Origin: Streptomyces sp. R44
Lineage (GTDB): Bacteria; Actinomycetota; Actinomycetes; Streptomycetales; Streptomycetaceae
Assembly: GCF_041053105.1 (NCBI RefSeq)
Contig: NZ_CP163444.1
Coordinates: forward strand, 6,480,501-6,544,500
Length of the DNA stretch: 64,000 bases
Reading direction: 5' to 3'
Under the pieces are notes generated by a model. It worked only from the letters and a program-made list of their open reading frames with translations, searched no databases and was not told the origin of the DNA. The first letter of the stretch is position 1. The number at the start of each line of letters is the position of its first letter. Positions 36,773 to 44,892 of this stretch are shown piece after piece. The translations under genes and the position numbers were made by a program.

Positions 36773-37572
36773 TGGGGTCCGGCGACGGGCTGCCCGGGCC
36801 GACGGACGCCTGGATCACCCTGGCGGGCCTGGCGCGGGAGACGAAGAGGATCCGGCTCGGCACGCTGATGACGGCCGGTACCTTCCGGCTCCCCGGGGTC
36901 CTGGCCATCCAGGTCGCCCAGGTGGATCGGATGTCCGGCGGCCGTGTCGAACTGGGCCTGGGCGCGGGCTGGTTCGAGGAGGAGCACACGGCGTACGGAA
37001 TCCCCTTCCCGAGGGAGAGGTTCGGCCGCCTCGAAGAGCAGCTGGCGATCGTCACCGGCCTGTGGGAGACCGAGGTCGGGAAGACCTTCAGCTACGACGG
37101 GGAGTACTACCGGCTCACCGACTCGCCCGCGCTGCCCAAGCCGGCCCAGTCCAGGGTCCCGGTGCTGATCGGCGGGCACGGCGCGAGCCGTACGCCCCGC
37201 CTCGCCGCGCGGTACGCGGACGAGTTCAACATCCCGTTCGCCTCCGTCGAGGACAGCGAGCGGCAGTTCGGCCGGGTCCGGGCCGCCGCGGAGGCGGCCG
37301 GGCGGCCGGCGGGCGACCTGGTGTACTCGAACGCGCTGGTGGTCTGTGTCGGCAAGGACGACGCCGAGGTGGCCCGCCGGGCCGCCGCCATCGGCCGGGA
37401 CGTGGACGAACTCAAGGCGAACGGGCTCGCGGGCTCGCCCGCGGAGGTCGTCGACAAGCTCGGACGGTACGCGGCGATCGGCTCCTCCCGGGCCTACCTC
37501 CAGGTCCTCGACCTGGCGGACCTGGACCATCTGGAGCTGATCTCCGACCAGGTCCAGTCGCAGCTGGGATGA
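36745..37572 (+). pseudogene. LLM-class F420-dependent oxidoreductase, 5'-truncated by the prophage
   Basis: Residues FFRSDHYLSMGSGDGLPG continue to the natural C-terminus through VELGLGAGWFEEEHTAYG and VPVLIGGHGASRTPRLAARY. These are typical of luciferase-like F420-dependent oxidoreductases. The family normally has about 35 residues before FFRSDHY (a first strand and helix of the TIM barrel), which are missing here. The first ATG in frame is at 36,772, so any product would lack ~44 residues and probably be inactive. The missing part should be at the left end of the prophage. Confidence 0.82.
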
Positions 37573-37586
37573 GCGGGGGAGAACCG

Positions 37587-38510
37587 ATGAGACCGGGCCG
37601 TATGTTCGCCGAAGCCCTCGGAGCGGGGGTGCTCGTCCTCGACGGCGGGCTGTCCAACCAGCTGGAGGCGCAGGGCTGCGACCTCTCGGACGCGCTCTGG
37701 TCCGCGCGGCTCCTCGCCGACGGGCCCGAGCAGATCGAAGCGGCCCACGCGGCCTATGTGCGGGCCGGCGCGCGGGTGCTGATCACCTCCAGCTACCAGG
37801 CCACGTTCGAGGGCTTCGCCCGGCGGGGCGCGGGCCGGGAGGAGGCGGCGGGGCTGCTCGCGCGGAGCGTGGAGCTGGCCCGGACGGCTGCGGAGGCGGT
37901 GCGGGAGGAGGTGTGGGTCGCCGCGTCCGTCGGGCCGTACGGGGCGATGCTGGCGGACGGCAGCGAGTACCGGGGACGGTACGGGCTGTCCGTCGGGGCC
38001 CTGGAGAGGTTCCACCGGCCGCGGATCGAGGTGCTCGCGGGGGCGGCGCCGGACGTCCTGGCCCTGGAGACCGTCCCGGACGCGGAGGAGGCCGAGGCGC
38101 TGCTGCGGGCGACCGCCGGATGCGGGGTGCCGGTGTGGCTCTCGTACACCGTCGAGGGCGGGCGGACCCGGGCCGGGCAGGACCTGGCGGAGGCCTTCGC
38201 GGTCGCCGCGGGGAACGAGCAGGTCGTGGCGGTCGGAGTGAACTGCTGCGACCCGGCCGAGGCGGGGGAGGCCGTCGAGCTCGCGGTGGCCGTGACCGGG
38301 AAGCCGGCCGTGGTCTACCCGAACAGCGGGGAGGAATGGGACGCCCGGGCGCGGGGCTGGCGCGGGGACATGGCCTTCGACCCGACGCGGGCCCTCGCAT
38401 GGGCCGGAGCGGGGGCCCGGCTCGTCGGCGGCTGCTGCCGCGTCGGCCCGGCCACCATCGGGGCGCTCGCCGAGACCCTGGCGGCGAAGGGCGGTGACGC
38501 CACCGGCTGA
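37587..38510 (+). CDS. mmuM: Homocysteine S-methyltransferase
   Basis: A 307-residue enzyme that should methylate homocysteine to methionine with S-methylmethionine or SAM as donor. VLVLDGGLSNQLEAQGCDL is the N-terminal strand-helix, and ARVLITSSYQATFEGF the substrate loop. The zinc ligands are VGVNCCDPAE and VGGCCRVGPATI. The ATG at 37587 has GGGGGAG 5 nt upstream; an ATG at 37569 overlapping the upstream stop is an alternative. It may have been translated together with the oxidoreductase before phage insertion. Confidence 0.88.
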   Translation: MRPGRMFAEALGAGVLVLDGGLSNQLEAQGCDLSDALWSARLLADGPEQIEAAHAAYVRAGARVLITSSYQATFEGFARRGAGREEAAGLLARSVELARTAAEAVREEVWVAASVGPYGAMLADGSEYRGRYGLSVGALERFHRPRIEVLAGAAPDVLALETVPDAEEAEALLRATAGCGVPVWLSYTVEGGRTRAGQDLAEAFAVAAGNEQVVAVGVNCCDPAEAGEAVELAVAVTGKPAVVYPNSGEEWDARARGWRGDMAFDPTRALAWAGAGARLVGGCCRVGPATIGALAETLAAKGGDATG

Positions 38511-38609
38511 GGTCCGAGGCCGAGGCCGGGGCCGGGGTCGGGGCTCGGGGGTCGGGGGTCGGGGGTCGGCTGAGCCTGCGTCCTCAAGGGCGGGCCGAGG
38601 CCGCGCCCG

Positions 38610-38725
38610 GGGTTCGGTGACGCTGTGCCCCGGGTCCGGCGACGCCGCGTCCCCGGGGTTCGGCGACGCCGTGCCCTCGGGTTCGGTGACGCCGCGCCCG
38701 GGTACGGCGACGCCGCGTTCCCGGG
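38610..38725. repeat. Degenerate tandem repeat, about five units of 22-24 bp
   Basis: Units of the form GGTTCGGTGACGCCGCGCCC with variants lie in the 292-bp gap between the methyltransferase and hen1 genes. The gap also contains a triplicated GGGGGTC. No gene was assigned here; codon-phase repetition makes a long in-frame extension of hen1 upstream look artificial. Confidence 0.6.
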
Positions 38726-38802
38726 GTGGGGTGGAGTCGTGGCCGGTGGGGGCGGGGGAAAATGCCTGGTGGGGAGGGGAGGGGCGAACCATACTCGAAG
38801 GT

Positions 38803-40266
38803 GTGTTCCTGACGATCAGTACAACCGGCACCCCGGAGCGACCCGCGACCGATCTCGGCTTTCTGCTGCACAAGCATCCCGGGCGGGCGCAGGCGTTCTC
38901 TACCTCGCACGGCACGGCGCACGTCCTCTATCCCGAGGCGAGCGACGAGCGGTGCACCGCGGCACTCCTCCTGGAGGTGGACCCCGTGGCGCTGGTGCGC
39001 CGCGGCAAGGGCAAGGGCCGGGGCGGCGCCCCGGACTCGGCGCTCGCGCAGTACGTGAACGACCGGCCCTACGCGGCGTCCTCGCTGCTCGCGGTCGCGC
39101 TCGCCAAGGTCTTCAAGACCGCGCTGCACGGTGAGTGCAAGACGATGCCCGAGCGGGCCGCCGCGCCGCTGCCGCTGCGGGTCGAGGTCCCCGCGCTCCC
39201 CGCCCGGGGCGGCGCGGAGCTGGTGCGGGCGCTGTTCGGGCCGCTGGGCTGGGACACGGTGGAAGCCGAACCGGTGCCGCTCGACGGGGAGTTCCCCGAG
39301 TGGGGCGACTCGCGGTACGTGCGGCTGGTCCTGGAGGGCGAGCTGAGGCTCGCGGACGCCCTCAACCACCTGTACGTCCTGCTGCCCGTGCTCGACGACG
39401 CCAAGCACTACTGGGTCGCGCCCGACGAGGTCGACAAGCTGCTGCGCGCCGGTGACGGCTGGCTGGCCGGCCACCCCGAGCGGAAGCTGATCACCGCCCG
39501 CTACCTCTCGCGGCGCTGGGGTCTGGCCCGGGCGGCGACGGAGCGGCTCGAACTGGTCCGGCTCGCCGAGGCCGAAGGGCTGGACGTCGAGGACGTCGAC
39601 AACGCCGTCGACGAGACCACCGACACGGAGGAGCGTCCGGTGCCGCTCGCCGAGCAGCGGCGCGAGGCGATCCTCGCCGCGCTGAACGGCGCCGGCGCGG
39701 CTCGCGTGCTCGACCTGGGCTGCGGGCAGGGGCAGTTGGTGCAGGCCCTGCTCAAGGACCCGCGCTTCACCGAGATCGTCGGTGTCGACGTGTCCGCGCG
39801 GGCCCTGGGCATCGCCGCGCGCAGGCTGCGTCTTGACAGGATGGGGGAGCGGCAGGCCGCCCGCGTGAAGCTGACGCAGGGCTCCCTCGCGTACACCGAC
39901 AAGCGGCTGGCCGGCTACGACGCGGCCGTGCTCAGCGAGGTGATCGAGCACCTGGACCTGCCGAGGCTGCCGGCCCTGGAGTTCGCGGTGTTCGGCTCGG
40001 CACGGCCCCGTACGGTCGTCGTGACCACGCCGAACGTCGAGTACAACGTGCGCTGGGAGTCGCTCCCGGCCGGACACGTCCGGCACGGCGACCACCGCTT
40101 CGAATGGACCCGGGAGGAGTTCCGGGACTGGGCGGCCGGCGTGGCCGCGCAGTACGGGTACGGGGTCGGGTTCGCCCCCGTGGGACCGGACGACCCGGAG
40201 GTCGGCCCGCCGACCCAGATGGCCGTCTTCAGCCGTACCGACACCGAGAAGGAGGGACCGAGATGA
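38803..40266 (+). CDS. hen1: 3' terminal RNA ribose 2'-O-methyltransferase Hen1
   Basis: A 487-residue enzyme. The N-terminal Hen1_L domain (MFLTISTTGTPERPATDLGF to ~residue 240) stimulates ligation by Pnkp. The C-terminal SAM methyltransferase begins near 300 with RVLDLGCGQGQLVQALL. Its metal-binding signature is LSEVIEHLDLPRL, with the second His in VRHGDHRFEW. It methylates the 2'-OH at the 3' end of cleaved RNA before ligation, so the repaired site resists re-cutting. The GTG at 38803 gives the family's usual start; CATACT lies 13 nt upstream and could be a -10 box. Its stop overlaps the pnkp start. Confidence 0.95.
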   Translation: MFLTISTTGTPERPATDLGFLLHKHPGRAQAFSTSHGTAHVLYPEASDERCTAALLLEVDPVALVRRGKGKGRGGAPDSALAQYVNDRPYAASSLLAVALAKVFKTALHGECKTMPERAAAPLPLRVEVPALPARGGAELVRALFGPLGWDTVEAEPVPLDGEFPEWGDSRYVRLVLEGELRLADALNHLYVLLPVLDDAKHYWVAPDEVDKLLRAGDGWLAGHPERKLITARYLSRRWGLARAATERLELVRLAEAEGLDVEDVDNAVDETTDTEERPVPLAEQRREAILAALNGAGAARVLDLGCGQGQLVQALLKDPRFTEIVGVDVSARALGIAARRLRLDRMGERQAARVKLTQGSLAYTDKRLAGYDAAVLSEVIEHLDLPRLPALEFAVFGSARPRTVVVTTPNVEYNVRWESLPAGHVRHGDHRFEWTREEFRDWAAGVAAQYGYGVGFAPVGPDDPEVGPPTQMAVFSRTDTEKEGPR

Positions 40267-42800
40267 CCACCGAGACCCGCACCCTGCCCGTCACCGACCT
40301 GTCCCTCGTGGTGCTCGTCGGCGCCACCGGTTCCGGCAAGTCCACCTTCGCCCGGCGCCACTTCAAGCCGACCGAGATCGTCTCCTCCGACTTCTGCCGG
40401 GGGCTCGTCGCCGACGACGAGAACGACCAGTCCGCCAGCCGGGACGCCTTCGACGTGCTCCACTACATCGCGGGCAAGCGCCTCGCCGCAGGCCGGCTGA
40501 CCGTCGTCGACGCCACCAACGTGCAGCAGGAGGCCCGGCGTCAGCTGGTCCAGCTGGCCAGGGCCCACGACGTGCTGCCGATCGCGATCGTCCTCGACCT
40601 GCCCGAGGAGGTCTGCCGCAGCCGGAACGCCGCCCGGCCCGACCGGGCGGACATGCCCGCGCACGTCATCCAGCGCCACCGGCGCGAGCTGCGCCGCTCG
40701 CTGCGCGGTCTGGAGCGCGAGGGCTTCCGCAAGGTGCACGTGCTGCGGTCCGTGGAGGAGGTCGAGGCGGCCGAGGTCGTCCTGGAGCGCCGCTTCAACG
40801 ATCTGCGGCACCTCACCGGCCCCTTCGACATCATCGGCGACATCCACGGCTGCCGTTCCGAGCTGGAGTCCCTGCTCGCGAAGCTCGGCTACGTCGACGG
40901 CCACCACCCCGAGGGGCGGACGGCCGTCTTCGTCGGCGACCTCGTCGACCGGGGCCCCGACTCGCCGGGCGTCCTGCGCCGGGTCATGGCGATGGTCGCC
41001 GCTGGCGACGCCCTCTGCGTCTCCGGCAACCACGAGAACAAGCTGGGCCGGTGGCTCAAGGGACGCAAGGTTCAGGAGACGCACGGTCTGGCCGAGACCA
41101 TCGAGCAGCTGGGGCGGGAGAGCGAGGAGTTCCGGGCGGAGGCCGGCCGGTTCATCGAGGGGCTCGTCAGCCACTACGTGCTGGACGGCGGGAAGCTCGT
41201 CGTCTGCCACGCCGGTCTGCCGGAGAAGTACCACGGCCGGACGTCCGGGCGGGTGCGTTCGCACGCGCTGTACGGGGACACCACGGGCGAGACCGACGAG
41301 TTCGGGCTGCCGGTGCGCTACCCGTGGGCGGAGGAGTACCGGGGGCGGGCCACCGTCGTGTACGGGCACACGCCCGTGCCGAACACCTCCTGGATCAACA
41401 ACACCATCTGCCTCGACACCGGGGCCGTCTTCGGCGGGAAGATGACCGCGCTGCGCTGGCCGGAGCGCGAGCTCGTCGACGTACCGGCCGAGCGCGTCTG
41501 GTACGAGCCGGCACGGCCGCTCGCCACCGAGGCGCCCGGCGGGCACCAGGGACGGCCCCTGGACCTGGCCGATGTGCACGGGCGGCGGACCGTCGAGACC
41601 CGCCACGGGGGGAACGTCGCCGTGCGCGAGGAGAACGCCGCGGCGGCCCTGGAGGTCATGAGCCGGTTCGCGGTCGACCCGCGGCTGCTCACGTACCTGC
41701 CGCCGACGATGGCTCCGACCGCCACCTCGAAGGAGGAGGGCTACCTGGAGCACCCGGCCGAGGCCTTCGCCCAGTACCGGGCGGACGGCGTCGAGCGGGT
41801 GGTGTGCGAGGAGAAGCACATGGGCTCGCGCGCGGTGGCGCTGGTCTGCCGGGGCGCCGACGCGGCCCGCGAGCGCTTCGGCGTCAGCGGGGTGACCGGT
41901 GCGCTGCACACCCGTACCGGACGGCCCTTCTTCGACGATCCGGCCGTCACCGAGGAGGTCCTCGGCCGGCTGCGGACCGCGATCGGCGCCGCCGGGCTGT
42001 GGGACGAGCTCGACACGGACTGGCTGCTGCTCGACGGCGAGCTGATGCCGTGGTCGCTCAAGTCGGCCGGGCTGCTCCGCGCGCAGTACGCGGCGGTCGG
42101 CGCCGCCTCCGGTGCCGTCCTCCCCGACGCGGTCGCCGCCCTGGAGCGGGCGGTGGCGCGCGGGATCGAGGGGGTCGACGGGCTGCTCGCGAAGCAGCGG
42201 GAGCGGGCGACGGACGCGGCGGCGTTCACCGAGGCGTACCGCCGCTACTGCTGGCCGACCGAGGGTCTGGAAGGCGTGCGGTTCGCGCCCTTCCAGCTGC
42301 TCGCGGCGCGCGGGCGCTCGCTCGCGGCCGTGCCGCACGACGAGCAGCTCGCCCGGCTGGACCGGCTCGTCGAGCACGACCCGACCGGGCTGCTCCAGGT
42401 CACCCGCCGGCTCGTCGTCGACACCGGCGACGAGGCCTCGGTCCGCGCGGGCACCGACTGGTGGCTGGAGCTGACGGGCGCGGGCGGCGAGGGCATGGTC
42501 GTCAAGCCGCTGGCGGCGCTGGTGCGGGACGCGAACGGGCGCCTCGGGCAGCCGGGCGTGAAGGTGCGCGGCCGGGAGTACCTGCGGATCATCTACGGCC
42601 CCGAGTACACCCGCCCGGAGAACCTGGACCGCCTGCGGCAGCGCTTCCTCGGCCACAAGCGTTCGCTCGCCCTGCGCGAGTACGCGCTCGGCCTGGAGGC
42701 CCTCGACCGCCTCGCCGAAGGCGAACCGCTCTGGCGGGTCCACGAGGCCGTCTTCGCGGTCCTCGCGCTGGAGTCGGAGCCGGTCGACCCGAGACTCTGA
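40263..42800 (+). CDS. pnkp: Polynucleotide kinase-phosphatase-ligase Pnkp
   Basis: An 845-residue RNA repair enzyme with three domains. The N-terminal 5'-kinase has P-loop VGATGSGKSTFARRHF (residues 19-34). The central metallophosphoesterase has DIIGDIHGCRSEL, VGDLVDRGPDS, SGNHENKLG, CHAGLP and YGHTPVPNTS, which remove 2',3'-phosphates. The C-terminal ligase-like adenylyltransferase has VCEEKHMGSRAVAL (nucleophile Lys) and GGEGMVVKPL. With Hen1 it forms the bacterial RNA repair complex that heals and seals ribotoxin-cut tRNAs. All key motifs are intact. ATGA overlap with hen1 indicates coupling. Confidence 0.97.
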   Translation: MTTETRTLPVTDLSLVVLVGATGSGKSTFARRHFKPTEIVSSDFCRGLVADDENDQSASRDAFDVLHYIAGKRLAAGRLTVVDATNVQQEARRQLVQLARAHDVLPIAIVLDLPEEVCRSRNAARPDRADMPAHVIQRHRRELRRSLRGLEREGFRKVHVLRSVEEVEAAEVVLERRFNDLRHLTGPFDIIGDIHGCRSELESLLAKLGYVDGHHPEGRTAVFVGDLVDRGPDSPGVLRRVMAMVAAGDALCVSGNHENKLGRWLKGRKVQETHGLAETIEQLGRESEEFRAEAGRFIEGLVSHYVLDGGKLVVCHAGLPEKYHGRTSGRVRSHALYGDTTGETDEFGLPVRYPWAEEYRGRATVVYGHTPVPNTSWINNTICLDTGAVFGGKMTALRWPERELVDVPAERVWYEPARPLATEAPGGHQGRPLDLADVHGRRTVETRHGGNVAVREENAAAALEVMSRFAVDPRLLTYLPPTMAPTATSKEEGYLEHPAEAFAQYRADGVERVVCEEKHMGSRAVALVCRGADAARERFGVSGVTGALHTRTGRPFFDDPAVTEEVLGRLRTAIGAAGLWDELDTDWLLLDGELMPWSLKSAGLLRAQYAAVGAASGAVLPDAVAALERAVARGIEGVDGLLAKQRERATDAAAFTEAYRRYCWPTEGLEGVRFAPFQLLAARGRSLAAVPHDEQLARLDRLVEHDPTGLLQVTRRLVVDTGDEASVRAGTDWWLELTGAGGEGMVVKPLAALVRDANGRLGQPGVKVRGREYLRIIYGPEYTRPENLDRLRQRFLGHKRSLALREYALGLEALDRLAEGEPLWRVHEAVFAVLALESEPVDPRL

Positions 42801-43007
42801 CCCGCAGGGCCGCCCGAACGCCGGCCGCGGACCCTGGCCGGCACCCGAGTGCCCGCCGCGAACCGTGGCCGGCGCCCGAGCGCCCGCGCGCCGCGGATCC
42901 TGGCCGGTGCGCGGTGCGCGGTGCGCGGTGCGCGGTGCGCGGTGCGCGCGTGCGGTGTGCCGTCCCCGGCCCGGGCCGGACCGCCGCGGCGAAGCGGCGA
43001 TTCCGGT
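42801..43007. repeat. Repeat-rich part of the 486-bp gap after pnkp
   Basis: About three imperfect units of ~33 bp with the core CTGGCCGGCACCCGAG lie at 42,820-42,910. Then six exact copies of GGTGCGC occupy 42,906-42,947. No gene is visible. The heptamer run could vary in length by slippage. Confidence 0.7.
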
Positions 43008-43047
43008 CGGTGTTCGCGAAGGCTTCACGAAGGCTTCGCGAACACCG
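43008..43047. repeat. Inverted repeat (14-bp perfect arms)
   Basis: CGGTGTTCGCGAAG and its complement around GCTTCACGAAGG. A strong hairpin without T run; likely a transcription stop after pnkp or a structured element. Confidence 0.7.
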
Positions 43048-43062
43048 CCGGGTCGCGCTCGC

Positions 43063-43106
43063 GGGGGGCGCAGGGGTGGCGTCGACGGCGCTCCCCTGCG
43101 CCCCCC
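43063..43106. terminator. Strong GC hairpin, probable terminator
   Basis: Perfect 14-bp arms GGGGGGCGCAGGGG/CCCCTGCGCCCCCC with a 16-nt loop, placed just before a promoter. No T run, as often in Streptomyces. Confidence 0.6.
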
Positions 43107-43113
43107 GTGCTCG

Positions 43114-43143
43114 TTGACGCGTTTCTTCCGCACCCTCTAGCGT
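43114..43143 (+). promoter_or_regulatory. Sigma-70-type promoter upstream of the Crp-like gene
   Basis: TTGACG, an 18-nt spacer, then TAGCGT. Transcription would begin near 43,150 and run through the palindrome at 43,177. Confidence 0.65.
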
Positions 43144-43176
43144 TCTTCACCCCATGACGTGACACAGCGTCAATAG

Positions 43177-43195
43177 TGTGGCGCAGTACGCCACA
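43177..43195. promoter_or_regulatory. Crp-site-like palindrome
   Basis: TGTGGCG, a 5-nt spacer, CGCCACA: perfect 7-bp half-sites of the general Crp type (TGTGA-like). About 30 nt downstream of the predicted start point and 90 nt before the regulator gene, so autorepression is plausible. Confidence 0.55.
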
Positions 43196-43286
43196 TGAGG
43201 TGGGAACACACGCGCGAACACGCCGGTCGGCCACCGGCGGACGGTCTTCCCCGGAGGGCCCGCGGACGGTACGGGGGTGAGCGGTG

Positions 43287-44012
43287 ATGAGTCTCTTCGG
43301 CCAGGACCGCTCCTTCCTCCACGCCCTCCCCGCGGCCGACCGGCGGTCGCTGCTCGCCGAAGGCGCCCGGCGCGTCTACGAACCCGGGGAGGTGATGATC
43401 CGCGAACGCGACACCAGCGCCTACGTCCTCGCACTCCTCTCCGGCTGGTCCGTCGTCTCCGTCGGCACCGAGCGCGGCTCCCGCCTCATCCTCGCCCTGC
43501 GCGGCGCGGGCGAGGTCGTCGGCGACCTCGCCGCCGTCGACCGCGGCCCGCGCAGCGCCAGCGTCACCGCCCTCGGCACGGTCGAGGCGGTGGCCGTCTC
43601 CGGCGACCGGTTCCGGCGCTTCCTCGCCGCCCGCCCGCACGCCACCGCGCTGATCATGCGCCAGCTCGCCACCCGGCTGCGCAGCGCCGACGTCGAACGC
43701 CGCGCGCTCGCCTCCGAGACCGTCCTCCAGCGCCTGGCCGCCCGCCTCGTCGAGCTGGCCGAGCGCGCCGGACGACGGGCCGACGGCGGCACCGTGCTCG
43801 ACCTCCCGCTGCCCCAGCACGACCTGGCTGCGGCCATCGGAGCCACCCGGGAGGCCGTGGCCAAAGCCCTGCGCCTGCTGAGGGAGCAGGACGTCGTCCG
43901 CACCGCGAACCGCACCGTCGTCGTCATCGACATGCGGGTCCTGGTGCTGCTCGCGCAGGGGCGCGCACGCCCCGGCGGAAACCCGGCGGGCGAATCTCCG
44001 CCGGGTGTGTAA
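43287..44012 (+). CDS. Crp/Fnr-family transcription regulator
   Basis: A 241-residue regulator. The N-terminal cyclic-nucleotide-binding beta barrel (residues ~10-115) has the phosphate-binding cassette-like GEVVGDLAAVDRGPRSASVTA. It keeps the PR-S-A residues and has Asp where cAMP binders have Glu. A dimer helix follows, then a winged helix-turn-helix (LPQHDLAAAIGATREAVAKA; LREQDVVRTANRTVVV). Its gene stands 79 nt before the cyclase operon and behind its own promoter and palindrome. It may sense the nucleotide made by the adjacent cyclase; that is inference. Confidence 0.88.
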   Translation: MSLFGQDRSFLHALPAADRRSLLAEGARRVYEPGEVMIRERDTSAYVLALLSGWSVVSVGTERGSRLILALRGAGEVVGDLAAVDRGPRSASVTALGTVEAVAVSGDRFRRFLAARPHATALIMRQLATRLRSADVERRALASETVLQRLAARLVELAERAGRRADGGTVLDLPLPQHDLAAAIGATREAVAKALRLLREQDVVRTANRTVVVIDMRVLVLLAQGRARPGGNPAGESPPGV

Positions 44013-44091
44013 ACGGCTACATCGCCGGCCGCGGAAGGCGGCCAGTCTGAACACGCGCACCACCACGGCACCACACACAGGGAGTCCGAGA

Positions 44092-44892
44092 GTGAGCAGT
44101 GCGGAAGTGAACGGGGTAGCGGGCGGGATCCACCGGTTCGTCGTCTTCGGCGACATCGTGGGCTCCGGGACCCTGGGCATGGCCGAGAAAGAGCTGCACC
44201 GGGCCGCGATGTACGCCGCCTTCGACGAGGCGTACGGCTCCGTCGGCGTCGAACCCGGCACCTTCCACCAGGAGGACCGGGGGGACGGCATCCTGGCCGC
44301 CCTGCGCCCCGACGTGCCGCCGACCCTCATGGTCGGGCGGTGGATCGACACCCTCTACGAGAGCCTGCGCGCCCACAACACGGGCCGCAGCCGGCGCCTG
44401 CGGCTGCGGATTGGCATGAACGCCGGGCTCGTCGCCCAGGACGCGCACGGGCTCGTCGGGCGGGCCGTGGACCTCGCCGCCCGGCTCTGCGACAGCGCCC
44501 CCGCCAAACAGATCATGACCGAGAGCGCCGAGGTCGACCTCCTGGTCGTCGTCTCCGACTGGCTGTACGGGAACGTGGTTGCCGAGGGCGGGCCCTACGT
44601 CGAACCGGCCCACTACCGGCCGGCCCGCGTCCGGTCCAAGGAGACCGATGAGACCGCGTGGTTCCACGTACCGCGCAGCACGGCCCCGCCGCTGACCGCG
44701 TCAGAGGCGGGCTCACGGACCGGCGTTGGGCCGTTGCGGGGGGACGGCCCAACGCCTCTGAATGGTGGCGGGAACCGTACGTACCACGTCGGGGGAGATC
44801 TGCTCGACGTCCACGGCAACACCATCCACGGGGACTTCACCGGCATCCGCAAGGGCCCGGCCGCGGGCGCGGGGGCGGGTGAACCGGAGTGA
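44092..44892 (+). CDS. Class III nucleotidyl cyclase, Pycsar-like
   Basis: A 266-residue protein. RFVVFGDIVGSGT contains the first metal Asp (residue 21) and QEDRGDGILAAL the second (65). LRIGMNAGLVAQ and GRAVDLAARLCDSA (Arg 131) complete the class III cyclase layout. The Asn usually before LAAR is Asp 127, which may shift base specificity or activity. A Pro/Ser linker leads to a C-terminal motif VHGNTIHGDFTGI near residue 250, echoed in the next protein. The start GTG follows GGGAG. A transmembrane protein of the Pycsar-effector type is encoded three genes downstream. Product cNMP is unknown. The stop overlaps the next start. Confidence 0.82.
   Translation: MSSAEVNGVAGGIHRFVVFGDIVGSGTLGMAEKELHRAAMYAAFDEAYGSVGVEPGTFHQEDRGDGILAALRPDVPPTLMVGRWIDTLYESLRAHNTGRSRRLRLRIGMNAGLVAQDAHGLVGRAVDLAARLCDSAPAKQIMTESAEVDLLVVVSDWLYGNVVAEGGPYVEPAHYRPARVRSKETDETAWFHVPRSTAPPLTASEAGSRTGVGPLRGDGPTPLNGGGNRTYHVGGDLLDVHGNTIHGDFTGIRKGPAAGAGAGEPE

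Noticed and set aside
42906..42947. Heptamer array as a CRISPR-like repeat
   Set aside because: Six head-to-tail 7-bp units without spacers; a simple tandem repeat. No CRISPR array or cas gene is in the window.
39915..43133. Very long minus-strand open frames opposite hen1-pnkp and the cyclase operon (also 44,613-47,150; 51,655-55,677; 57,839-60,625)
   Set aside because: These are antisense to recognised genes. High GC at third positions removes stop codons on the opposite strand; no known domain appears in them.
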